From the NCBI RefSeq assembly GCF_014203545.1, contig NZ_JACHJG010000010.1, positions 62,001-126,000 on the forward strand: a stretch of DNA of 64,000 nucleotides. The letters are read 5' to 3'. Both the position numbers and the translations under genes were made by a program. Below are positions 25,576 to 32,928 of the stretch, in pieces (position 1 is the stretch's first letter; every line of letters begins with the position of its first letter). The stretch is from Streptomyces netropsis (GTDB lineage Bacteria > Actinomycetota > Actinomycetes > Streptomycetales > Streptomycetaceae). Under the pieces are notes generated by a model. That model was not told the DNA's origin. It ran no database searches and saw only the letters and a program-made list of their open reading frames with translations.

Positions 25576-25818
25576 ATGCAGGTTGCGGGCTGGCATGTCG
25601 AGGTCGAGTTCGACGAGGACGAGACGCACACCCGGGCGGCCGCGCTGCTGCGGCTGCGGGACGACACGGAACTGCGGGGCAAGGGCCATGCCACGCGCAA
25701 CCCCGCGGACCCCGAGGAACACCGGATCGGCGAGGAACTCGCGGGTGGCCGTGCGCTGATGGACATCGCCCAGCAGCTCACGGCCAAGGGCAACACCGAG
25801 GCCAAGAACCTGCGGTAG
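25576..25818 (+). CDS. DUF1876 dsRBD-fold protein
   Basis: An 80-residue protein of the DUF1876 family, known from structure to adopt a dsRBD-like fold. Pattern: WHVEVEFDEDETHTRAAALLRLRD then HRIGEELAGGRALMDIAQQL. ATG 25576 has ggagg 10 nt upstream, and frame extension to 25351 is not conserved-looking. Divergent from the RRM gene. Function not established. Confidence 0.85.
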   Translation: MQVAGWHVEVEFDEDETHTRAAALLRLRDDTELRGKGHATRNPADPEEHRIGEELAGGRALMDIAQQLTAKGNTEAKNLR

Positions 25819-25850
25819 GCGTGGCGTGTGCACCTCCGCTGCGCGGTGGT

Positions 25851-25964
25851 GTCCTCAAGCGCCGGACGGGCTGCTGTGCTGTGTCCTCAAGCGCCGGACG
25901 GGCTGCTGTGCTGTGTCCTCAAGCGCCGGACGGGCTGATTTCAGCCCGTCCGGCGCTTGAGGAC
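25851..25964. repeat. Dispersed palindromic element, copy 3 (three direct arms plus one inverted)
   Basis: Core gtcctcaagcgccggacggg occurs at 25851, 25883 and 25915 as a perfect 32-bp tandem, followed by its inverse at 25943-25964, forming a hairpin with the third copy. Flanking sequences (gctgcgcggtggt before, gcgcccgcagggcgctcgcc after) are shared with copies 4, 6 and 7. It fills most of the gap between convergent DUF1876 and 5'-nucleotidase genes. Confidence 0.85.
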
Positions 25965-26091
25965 GCGCCCGCAGGGCGCTCGCCGCCGCAGGTGGCAAGA
26001 CGGGCCCGTGGCCGAAGATCCGCCGGACAGGCGAGGGGCGCTCGCCGCCGCAGGTGGCACAGACGGACCGCAGCGGGAGCGCCCACGCAGG

Positions 26092-27939
26092 TCACTTCAC
26101 GATCGTGATGCGGTCCGCCTTCGGCGGGGCCAGGGGAGAGGCCGCCGAGGAGCGCGCGGTGAGGTACGAGGTGAAGGCGTCGAGGTCGGAAGCGCCCACG
26201 AGCTTGTTCTTGCCCTCCTTGAAGGCGGGGAAGCCGTCGCCGCCGCCCGCGAGGAACTCGTTCATCGCGACGCGGTAGGTCTTGCCCGGGTCGATCGCGG
26301 TGCCGTTCAGCTTCACCGACGACGCGACGACGCGGTCCGCGCCCTGCTTCGTGAGGTCGAGCGTGTAGGTCAGGCCCCGGCTCACCTGGAGGATCTTCGG
26401 CTGCGGCTCGTTCGGGCCGCTGACCTGCTGCTGGAGGGCGGCGATGACCTGGGCGCCGGTGAGGTCGACGACGTTCATCATGTTGGTGAACGGCTGGACC
26501 GTGAACGCCTCGCCGTAGGTCACGACGCCGTCGCCCTCGGCACCCGACGCCTTGAAGGCGAGGTCGGAGCGGATACCGCCGGGGTTCATGAACGCGATCT
26601 GCGCGCCGCCCTTGTCGGCCGGGGCGAGGGCCTCCAGCTGGGCGTCCGTGAGCAGGTCGCCGAGCGGCTTCTCGTACGCCTCGGAGCCGCGGCCGTTGAT
26701 GTCGGCGGAGATGTAGCCGACCGGCTTGTTGGCGACCGGGGCCGCCAGGGTCTTCCAGCGGTCGATGAGCCGGGTCATGTCCGCGGCCTTGGGCTGCTCG
26801 CGGTCCACGACGTGGTTCGTGGCGCGGGGGCCCTTGACGCTCGTACGGACGATGTCCTTCGTCCGCCGGTCGTAGGTCAGCGTCGTGTCGGTGTAGACGC
26901 GGCCGAAGGAGGCGGCCGAGGTGACCGTGCGCGGCGCGCCCGACGGGTCGGGGATGGTGCAGGCGTACGCCTGGTGGGTGTGACCGGTGACGAGCGCGTC
27001 GACCTTCGGGGTCACCTTCTTGGCGATCTCGACGATGGCGCCGGAGATGCCCGCGCCCGCGCCCGGGGTGTCGCAGTCGTAGTTGTACGAGCCGGACGCC
27101 GGCATGCCGCCCTCGTGGATCAGGGTGACGATGGACTTCACGCCCTGGCGGTCGAGCTCCTTGGCGTACTTGTTGATCGTCTCGACCTCGTCGCGGAACT
27201 TGAGGCCCTTGACGCCCTCGGCCGTCACGACGTCCGGGGTGCCCTCGAGGGTGAGACCGATGATGCCGATCTTCACGCCCTTGTGCTTCCAGACCGTGTA
27301 GGGCTTCAGGATCGGCTTGCCGGTCTTCTCGTCGGTGACGTTCGCCGCGAGGTAGGGGAAGTCCGCGCCGCGGAACTTCTTGCCCTTCTCGAAGCAGCCC
27401 TCCTTGGGGTGGCAGCCGCCCCGCTGCATGCGCAGCAGCTCGGCGCGGCCCTCGTCGAACTCGTGGTTGCCGACGGAGGTGGCGTCCAGCTTGATCTTGT
27501 TGAGCGCCTCGATGGTGGGCTCGTCGTGGAACAGGCCGGTCATCAGCGGGCTCGCGCCGATCATGTCGCCGGCCGCCGCGGTGATCGAGTACTCGTGGCC
27601 CTTGCGGGCCGTGCGCAGCGAGTTGGCGAGGTACTCGACGCCGCCCGCCGGTATGACCTTCTTCGTGCCGTCGGGCTGCGTCTCGGTGACGGTGCCGGAG
27701 GAGCCCTGCGGGGCCTCCAGGTTGCCGTGCAGGTCGTTGAAGGAGAGCAGCTGCACATCGACCGTGCGGCCGTGGCGCTGCTTGCCGCTGTTCGCGCTGT
27801 CGGCGGCCGCCGCGCTGTCCGCGCCCGCCGGGGCGGCGGCGGAGAGCACTCCTGCGGTGGCGGCGAGCACGGCCGCGGTGGCGGTCAGCCGTCTGGCGAG
27901 GTGCTTCCGTGGCGGCGTCGCGTGAGGCGTCGCGGGCAT
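26092..27939 (-). CDS. Secreted 5'-nucleotidase / cyclic phosphodiesterase
   Basis: A 615-residue exported metallophosphoesterase. A signal peptide (1-40, ending APAGADS) precedes the calcineurin-like domain with metal motifs SFNDLHGN, GDMIGAS, SVGNHEFD, TLIHEGG and VTGHTHQAY. The C-terminal 5'-nucleotidase substrate domain (from about 390) includes MNPGGIRSDL and GGGDGFPAF. It hydrolyses nucleotides outside the cell to release phosphate and nucleosides. aagggg lies 5 nt before ATG 27939. No convincing PHO box was found upstream. Confidence 0.9.
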   Translation of the reverse strand: MPATPHATPPRKHLARRLTATAAVLAATAGVLSAAAPAGADSAAAADSANSGKQRHGRTVDVQLLSFNDLHGNLEAPQGSSGTVTETQPDGTKKVIPAGGVEYLANSLRTARKGHEYSITAAAGDMIGASPLMTGLFHDEPTIEALNKIKLDATSVGNHEFDEGRAELLRMQRGGCHPKEGCFEKGKKFRGADFPYLAANVTDEKTGKPILKPYTVWKHKGVKIGIIGLTLEGTPDVVTAEGVKGLKFRDEVETINKYAKELDRQGVKSIVTLIHEGGMPASGSYNYDCDTPGAGAGISGAIVEIAKKVTPKVDALVTGHTHQAYACTIPDPSGAPRTVTSAASFGRVYTDTTLTYDRRTKDIVRTSVKGPRATNHVVDREQPKAADMTRLIDRWKTLAAPVANKPVGYISADINGRGSEAYEKPLGDLLTDAQLEALAPADKGGAQIAFMNPGGIRSDLAFKASGAEGDGVVTYGEAFTVQPFTNMMNVVDLTGAQVIAALQQQVSGPNEPQPKILQVSRGLTYTLDLTKQGADRVVASSVKLNGTAIDPGKTYRVAMNEFLAGGGDGFPAFKEGKNKLVGASDLDAFTSYLTARSSAASPLAPPKADRITIVK

Positions 27940-28147
27940 TTGTTCCCCTTTGTAATGATGTGGTGCTGTTGGTGGTGCTGGCACTGCGTCAGATGGGTCG
28001 GCGGCAGCTTACGGTCAACGCGCGTAGCTCGTCAGGAGGGTTGAGGTGACGAATTGGTAGCTTCGGGCCGTCGGTTCTCCGCCGGTCGGGCGGGCACGCC
28101 ACGGCGTACCCCCGGTAGCGCCCCGTGCGGGTCGTAGGCTCAAGGCC

Positions 28148-29074
28148 ATGAGTGACGTGGTGGTGTACGACGCAGGCGGACCGCGGTCGATCGAGGTCCT
28201 TCAGGAGCTGACGCCCGAGCTGGTCCGGGACGTGCTGTTGCTGGTGGGGGAGGCCGCCGACGCCGACGGTCAGCCGGCCGTCTCCGAGCAGGGCCGGCTA
28301 CAGCTCGAGGGCGCGCGGCCGGGGGTGCGGCACCTGCTGCTGCACGACGCGGACGGTGAACTCGTCGGGTACGCCCAACTGGAGGACAGCGACCCCGTGG
28401 AGGCCCCGGCGGGCGAGCTGGTCGTCCGTCCCGGTCAGCGCGGCCGCGGGCACGGGCGGGCGCTCGGGACGGCGCTGCTGGCCGAGTCGGGCAAGCGGCT
28501 GCGGGTCTGGGCGCACGGCGGGCACCCGGCCGCCCGGCACCTCGCACAGGTGCTCGGGCTGAGCCTCTTCCGCGAGCTGCGCCAGATGCGCAGGCCGCTG
28601 ACCGACCTCGACCTCCCCGAGCCGGTGCTGCCCGAAGGCGTGAGCGTACGGACCTTCCGGCCCGGCGAGGACGACGAGCAGTGGCTGGCGGTGAACGCCG
28701 CGGCGTTCGCGCACCACCCCGAGCAGGGCTCGCTGACCCAGCGGGACCTGGACGACCGCAAGGCCCAGGGCTGGTTCGACCCGAAGGGCTTCTTCCTCGC
28801 CGAGAAGGACGGCGCGATCGTCGGTTTCCACTGGACGAAGGTGCACGCCGACCAGGGGATCGGCGAGGTGTACGTGGTGGGCGTGCGGCCCGGTGCGCAG
28901 GGCGGCGGGCTCGGCAGGGCGCTGACCACGATCGGGCTGCGGCACCTGGCGGGCGAGGGCCTGCCGACGGCCATGCTCTACGTCGACGCGGACAACAAGC
29001 CCGCCGTCACCGTCTACGAGCGGCTCGGGTTCCAGGTCTACGAGACGGACCTGATGTACCGGTCGGAGAGCTGA
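28148..29074 (+). CDS. mshD: Mycothiol synthase
   Basis: A 308-residue tandem GNAT acetyltransferase that acetylates Cys-GlcN-Ins to give mycothiol, the actinobacterial thiol. The N-terminal GNAT-like domain has VVRPGQRGRGHGRALG. The active C-terminal one has VYVVGVRPGAQGGGLGRALT, with substrate-loop HWTKVHADQGIGEVY. Ending YERLGFQVYETDLMYR is characteristic. TAGGCT at 28135-28140 is 7 nt before ATG, predicting a leaderless message. The pathway's first enzyme, mshA, lies 10 kb away in this window. Confidence 0.95.
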   Translation: MSDVVVYDAGGPRSIEVLQELTPELVRDVLLLVGEAADADGQPAVSEQGRLQLEGARPGVRHLLLHDADGELVGYAQLEDSDPVEAPAGELVVRPGQRGRGHGRALGTALLAESGKRLRVWAHGGHPAARHLAQVLGLSLFRELRQMRRPLTDLDLPEPVLPEGVSVRTFRPGEDDEQWLAVNAAAFAHHPEQGSLTQRDLDDRKAQGWFDPKGFFLAEKDGAIVGFHWTKVHADQGIGEVYVVGVRPGAQGGGLGRALTTIGLRHLAGEGLPTAMLYVDADNKPAVTVYERLGFQVYETDLMYRSES

Positions 29075-29111
29075 CCGGAAGGGCTTCGCGGAGCCTCCCG
29101 AGAGTCATCGG

Positions 29112-29144
29112 AACCGCCCTCCAGGGTCGCCCTGGAGGGCGGTT
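29112..29144 (+). terminator. mshD terminator
   Basis: Perfect 15-bp stem (aaccgccctccaggg and complement) with loop tcg, 38 nt after the mshD stop. Confidence 0.85.
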
Positions 29145-29193
29145 TCGCGTGTCCGCCCCGCCCGGGGGTGTTTGACAGCGGGTCCACCCTTCC

Positions 29194-29229
29194 ATCACCC
29201 TTTCACTAATCAAGTAGTGAAAGGGTGAT
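29194..29229. promoter_or_regulatory. Putative autoregulatory operator of the GntR operon
   Basis: A perfect inverted repeat with 15-bp arms (atcaccctttcacta and complement) separated by atcaag runs into the first codon of the GntR gene. A TTGACA lies upstream at 29172-29177. An arrangement of promoter, palindrome and gntR-ABC genes is typical of YtrA-type GntR autoregulation, where bound repressor blocks initiation. Confidence 0.8.
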
Positions 29230-29668
29230 GCGCGTGGTCGAATTCCGCATCGACCGGCGCAGCGGAGTCGCCACCTATCTGCAGATCGTCCTGCAGGTGA
29301 AGCAGGCGCTCCGGCTGGGTCTGCTCGCTCCCGGCGACAAGCTGCCGACGGCCAAGGAGGTCGTCGCGGCCACGGCCATCAACCCGAACACCGTCCTGAA
29401 GGCGTACCGCGAACTCGACCGCGAAGGCCTGGTCGAGCCGCGCCCCGGACTGGGGACGTTCGTACGGCGGTCGCTGGCGCGGCCCGAAGCCGCCGCGGAT
29501 TCGCCGCTGCGCGCCGAACTGGCCGACTGGACGGACCGCGCACGCGCGGCCGGGCTCGACCGTGAGGACGTGGCCGCACTGGTCGCGTCCGTGCTGGACG
29601 AGGGCTTCGGCGACCACGCGCGACGTGAAGCGCACGACGTGAACAAGGGGAACAAGGGGACCGCATGA
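29228..29668 (+). CDS. GntR-family (YtrA-type) repressor
   Basis: A 146-residue regulator with an N-terminal winged helix (FRIDRRSGVATYLQIVLQVKQALRLGLLAPGDKLPTAKEV in register) and NPNTVLKAYRELDREGLVEPRPGLGTFV, then a short helical dimerisation tail. There is no ligand domain, which is the YtrA subfamily pattern controlling ABC transporter operons. ATG 29228 is used; GTG 29225 and GTG 29234 are alternatives. The start codon lies inside the palindromic operator. Its stop overlaps the ATPase start as ATGA. Confidence 0.87.
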   Translation: MRVVEFRIDRRSGVATYLQIVLQVKQALRLGLLAPGDKLPTAKEVVAATAINPNTVLKAYRELDREGLVEPRPGLGTFVRRSLARPEAAADSPLRAELADWTDRARAAGLDREDVAALVASVLDEGFGDHARREAHDVNKGNKGTA

Positions 29669-30603
29669 CCGACCTGACCTTTCAGCCCGACCGGACCGCC
29701 CTGCAGGCGGTCGGCCTCGGGGTGAAGCACCGGCGCGGCTGGGCGCTGCGCGACTGCTCCTTCCGTCTGCCCGCCGGGCGGATCTGCGCCCTCGTCGGAC
29801 CGAACGGCGCGGGCAAGTCCACCCTGCTCTCCCTCGCGGCGGGCCTGCGGCGGCCCACCACCGGCTCGCTCACCGCCTTCGGCGCCGGGCCCACCGACCC
29901 GGCGATCCGGCCCCGGGTGGCGTTCGTCGCCCAGGAAAAGCCGCTGTACCCCCACTTCACCGTCGCCGACACGCTGCGTCTGGGCCACGAGCTGAACCCC
30001 GGCGTCTGGGACCAGGCGGCCGCCGAGCGGCTCGTACGGGACGGGGGCCTGCCCTTCGGCGCCCGCGTCGGCTCGCTCTCCGGCGGTCAGCGCACCCGCG
30101 TCGCCCTCGCCCTCGCCTTCGGCAAGAAGCCCGAACTCCTGCTGCTGGACGAGCCGATGAGCGACCTCGACCCGCTCGTCCGCCACCAGATGATGGCCGC
30201 CCTCATGGCCGAGGCCGCTGAGCGCGCCACCACCGTCGTGATGGCCTCGCACGTCCTCGCCGAACTCGACGGCGTCTGCGACTACCTGCTGCTGATGGCC
30301 GACGGCCAGGTGCGGCTCGCGGGCGAGGTCGAGGACCTGATCGCCGCGCACACCCTGCTCCTCGGCCGCCACGAAGGACCGGCTCTGCCACCGGAGTTGG
30401 CGGGGCACACGGTCGTGGAGTCCCGTGCCACCGGGCGCCAGTTCAGCGCGCTCGTACGCACCGACGGCCCGGTCGCGGGCCGCTGGGAGGCCACCGAGCC
30501 GAGCCTGGAGGAGCTGCTCCTCGCGCATCTGCGCGCGCCCGGCGCCCCGGCGCTTCTCACGCCCAGCGCGGAGCCGCGCGGCGCGGCGAAGGCGGCGGCA
30601 TGA
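29665..30603 (+). CDS. ABC transporter ATPase
   Basis: A 312-residue ATPase: Walker A GPNGAGKST, Q-loop VAFVAQEKPLY, signature LSGGQRTR and Walker B LLLLDEPMSDLD, with a C-terminal extension of about 90 residues. It energises the two permeases that follow. The gene overlaps its neighbours by 4 nt on both sides. YtrA-controlled ABC systems often respond to cell-wall antibiotics, but the substrate here is unknown. Confidence 0.9.
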   Translation: MTDLTFQPDRTALQAVGLGVKHRRGWALRDCSFRLPAGRICALVGPNGAGKSTLLSLAAGLRRPTTGSLTAFGAGPTDPAIRPRVAFVAQEKPLYPHFTVADTLRLGHELNPGVWDQAAAERLVRDGGLPFGARVGSLSGGQRTRVALALAFGKKPELLLLDEPMSDLDPLVRHQMMAALMAEAAERATTVVMASHVLAELDGVCDYLLLMADGQVRLAGEVEDLIAAHTLLLGRHEGPALPPELAGHTVVESRATGRQFSALVRTDGPVAGRWEATEPSLEELLLAHLRAPGAPALLTPSAEPRGAAKAAA

Positions 30604-31628
30604 GTGCCGCCACGGCAGCCGGTGCGCTCTCCCCGCGGTTCCGGCCGCGCGGGATGACCTGGCTGGTCTGGCGGCAGCACCGGGCCACCCTGTGGAGCGC
30701 GCTGGGGCTGCTCGTCGCGCTCGTCGGCGCGCTGGTGTGGGTGAAGTTCGCGGGCCACGCCTACCTCGACGACCACGGCCTGCGCGCCGGGTGCGAGGGG
30801 GACGTCACCTGCGGGGAGGCCGACTGGCAGGCCCTCTCCACCTTCCGCGCCCGGTACGGCGATCTCCTTTACCAAATAGGCTGGTTGACGCAGTACCTGC
30901 CCTGGGTGGTCGGCCTGTTCGTGGCCGGCCCGATGGTGGCGCGCGAGCTGGAGAGCGGTACGTACAAGCTCGCGTGGTCGCAGTCCGCCTCCCCCCTGCG
31001 CTGGCTCGCGGCGAAGCTCGCCACGGTCACCGTGGCGGCGCTCGCCGGGTTCTCGCTGCTGTCGGCGGTCCACACCTGGACCTGGCAGTCCTTTCCCGCC
31101 GACGTGCTGACCGCCCAGCACTGGCAGTACACGTTCGACATGATCGGCCCCGCCCCCGTCGCGCACGCCCTGCTGGCGATCGCCCTCGGCACGCTCGTCG
31201 GTCTGCTGGTCAAGCGCACGATCGTGGCCATGGGCGTCACTCTGGTCCTCTCCGCCCTGGTGATCTGGGCGCTGGACGTGTTCCGGCCGTATGTGATCAG
31301 CCCGGTGATGACCCTCTACCCCGGGCGGCCGTCGCCCCCCGACAGCGCCTGGGTCGTCGAGCGCGGGGGCATCGGCGCCGACGTCGGCCGCATCAAGTCG
31401 CTCTGGTGCGACATGGACATCTCCGACGCGCAGTGCCTCGCCAAGCACGGCTTGACCGACTGGTACGCGGAGCTCCACCCGCGCTCGCACCTGTGGCCGA
31501 TGCAGTGGGCCGAGACCGGCATCCTCGTCGGCGTCGCCCTGGTCCTGGCCGCCGCGGCCGTCTGGCTGCTGCGCCACCGTTCCCAGGCCCCGTCGGCCAC
31601 CTCGTACTTCCGGAAGGCGGCGGCATGA
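30600..31628 (+). CDS. ABC transporter permease, paralogue 1
   Basis: A 342-residue membrane protein with about six helices (near 35-53, 100-115, 140-158, 180-205, 213-230, 300-320). Two extracellular Cys pairs are suggested by AGCEGDVTCGE and LWCDMDISDAQCL. The motif VAGPMVARELESGTYKLAWSQSASPLRW after helix 2 is shared with the next gene, and a 42-nt stretch within it (30927-30968) is identical in DNA. Overlaps both neighbours as ATGA. Confidence 0.86.
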   Translation: MSAATAAGALSPRFRPRGMTWLVWRQHRATLWSALGLLVALVGALVWVKFAGHAYLDDHGLRAGCEGDVTCGEADWQALSTFRARYGDLLYQIGWLTQYLPWVVGLFVAGPMVARELESGTYKLAWSQSASPLRWLAAKLATVTVAALAGFSLLSAVHTWTWQSFPADVLTAQHWQYTFDMIGPAPVAHALLAIALGTLVGLLVKRTIVAMGVTLVLSALVIWALDVFRPYVISPVMTLYPGRPSPPDSAWVVERGGIGADVGRIKSLWCDMDISDAQCLAKHGLTDWYAELHPRSHLWPMQWAETGILVGVALVLAAAAVWLLRHRSQAPSATSYFRKAAA

Positions 31629-32635
31629 CCGTGACCTCGATACCCCCGGCCCGTACCGTGCCCCCGCGCGCGCCCGGCGTGCGCGCCCTCGCCCGGCTCG
31701 TCGCCCGTCAGCACCGCACCACGGCGTGGATCCTGCTGGCGCTGTTCCTCGCCTTCGCCGGGTCGCTGGTGTGGCTGCACGGCGCCTTGGGCGACTTCAT
31801 CGACACCCACCGGCTGCTGGCCGGCTGCGACGCCGTCGAGTGCGACGGCTCGTCCGCGAAGCTGGCCGACTTCCGGTCCTCGTACGGCGACTACCTGCAC
31901 ATCGCGGGCCTCCTGCTGGAATTCCTGCCCGCGCTGATCGCGGCGTTCGTCGCAGGCCCGATGGTGGCGCGCGAGCTGGAGAGCGGTACGTACAAGGTCG
32001 CCTGGACGCAGTCCGCCTCGCCGATGCGCTGGTTCGCGGCGAAGCTCGCGCTGCCGGCCGTGGTCGTGCTCGCCGGGGTCTCGGTGCTCTCCGCGCTCTA
32101 CACCTGGTGCTGGCGGGTCGTGGGCGACCGCGAGGGCGGTGACCTGCTGCTGCCCGGCCAGGTCTGGCACCAGTCGTTCGACATGCTCGGGCCCGCGCCC
32201 GTCGTCCTCGCCCTGGCCGGGGTCGCCGTCGGCGCGCTCGCCGGTCTGCTGGTCAAGCGCACGCTCCCGGCCATGATCGTCGCCCTGGCGGCCGTCGGCG
32301 TGGTGTCGACGGCGACCGGGGCCCTGCGGCAGCACCTGGTCACCCCGGTGACGACGATGTCCGCCGACATGCAGGGCCTGCTCGGGAACCGCACCTGGTG
32401 GTTCGAGCGCGGCATGGTCGGGCCGAACGGCGGGCACATCGTGGAGCCCGACTGCGGCGTCGGCGTCTCGCCCGCCCAGTGCCTCGTCGACCACGGTGCG
32501 AGCGGTTGGTACACCGAGTCCCACCCGTACGCGCACCTCTGGCCCATGCAGTGGGTCCAGGCGGGCGTCGTCACCGTGTTCGCCCTGCTCCTCGCGGCCG
32601 GCGCGTTGTGGTGGATGCGGCGCACCCACCGCTGA
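31625..32635 (+). CDS. ABC transporter permease, paralogue 2
   Basis: A 336-residue paralogue of the preceding permease with the same helix pattern and extracellular cysteines (LLAGCDAVECDGS, EPDCGVGVSPAQCLVDHG). It carries VAGPMVARELESGTYKVAWTQSASPMRW and the shared C-terminal HLWPMQWVQAGV. The pair probably forms a heterodimeric channel for the ATPase encoded upstream. A stem-loop follows the stop. Confidence 0.86.
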   Translation: MTVTSIPPARTVPPRAPGVRALARLVARQHRTTAWILLALFLAFAGSLVWLHGALGDFIDTHRLLAGCDAVECDGSSAKLADFRSSYGDYLHIAGLLLEFLPALIAAFVAGPMVARELESGTYKVAWTQSASPMRWFAAKLALPAVVVLAGVSVLSALYTWCWRVVGDREGGDLLLPGQVWHQSFDMLGPAPVVLALAGVAVGALAGLLVKRTLPAMIVALAAVGVVSTATGALRQHLVTPVTTMSADMQGLLGNRTWWFERGMVGPNGGHIVEPDCGVGVSPAQCLVDHGASGWYTESHPYAHLWPMQWVQAGVVTVFALLLAAGALWWMRRTHR

Positions 32636-32648
32636 CCGGGCGCCCTTG

Positions 32649-32684
32649 CCGTACGCCCGTACACCTCGTGGTGCGGGCGTACGG
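32649..32684 (+). terminator. Operon terminator
   Basis: 14-bp stem ccgtacgcccgtac / gtgcgggcgtacgg with one mismatch and an 8-nt loop, 13 nt after the last permease. Confidence 0.7.
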
Positions 32685-32788
32685 GCTCGACCATGCTTGT
32701 TCGGGATCGTTCGAACTTCTTCGGCCGCCCGCCCGGAGGCCGCCGACCCCGCGGGGTCGGGCCCCGCTTTCCTGCGCGCCATGTGCGC

Positions 32789-32820
32789 GTTACCCATGAT
32801 TCAACCGCGGTTGCGAACCT
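32789..32820 (+). promoter_or_regulatory. PHO-box-like direct repeats upstream of ppk (candidate)
   Basis: gttacccatg, attcaaccgcg and gttgcgaacc follow each other in about 11-nt register, a loose match to the PhoP direct-repeat unit (GTTCACC-like). ppk is a known PhoP target in Streptomyces, so this is a reasonable but weak candidate. Confidence 0.3.
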
Positions 32821-32928
32821 TGCCGAATGCAGCCCGCCGTGCCACAAACCCCCGGCCGGAGACTACGCGCCGCCCCGGCGCCCGTCTCCGACGAGCCCCG
32901 CGTGCCCGCGGCGCGGCACCATGTAGGT

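Noticed and set aside
25851..25964. 32-bp tandem units considered as a CRISPR array
   Set aside because: Units are contiguous with no unique spacers, include an inverted copy, match a family dispersed in the window, and no cas genes are near.
25957..28044. 695-residue plus-strand ORF
   Set aside because: It is the complement of the 5'-nucleotidase gene; composition (Arg/Val/Gly/Leu runs) is a GC-bias shadow with no domain.
27940..28147. PHO box upstream of the 5'-nucleotidase
   Set aside because: Only a single gtcacctcaac-like site was found, without the 11-nt direct repeat needed.
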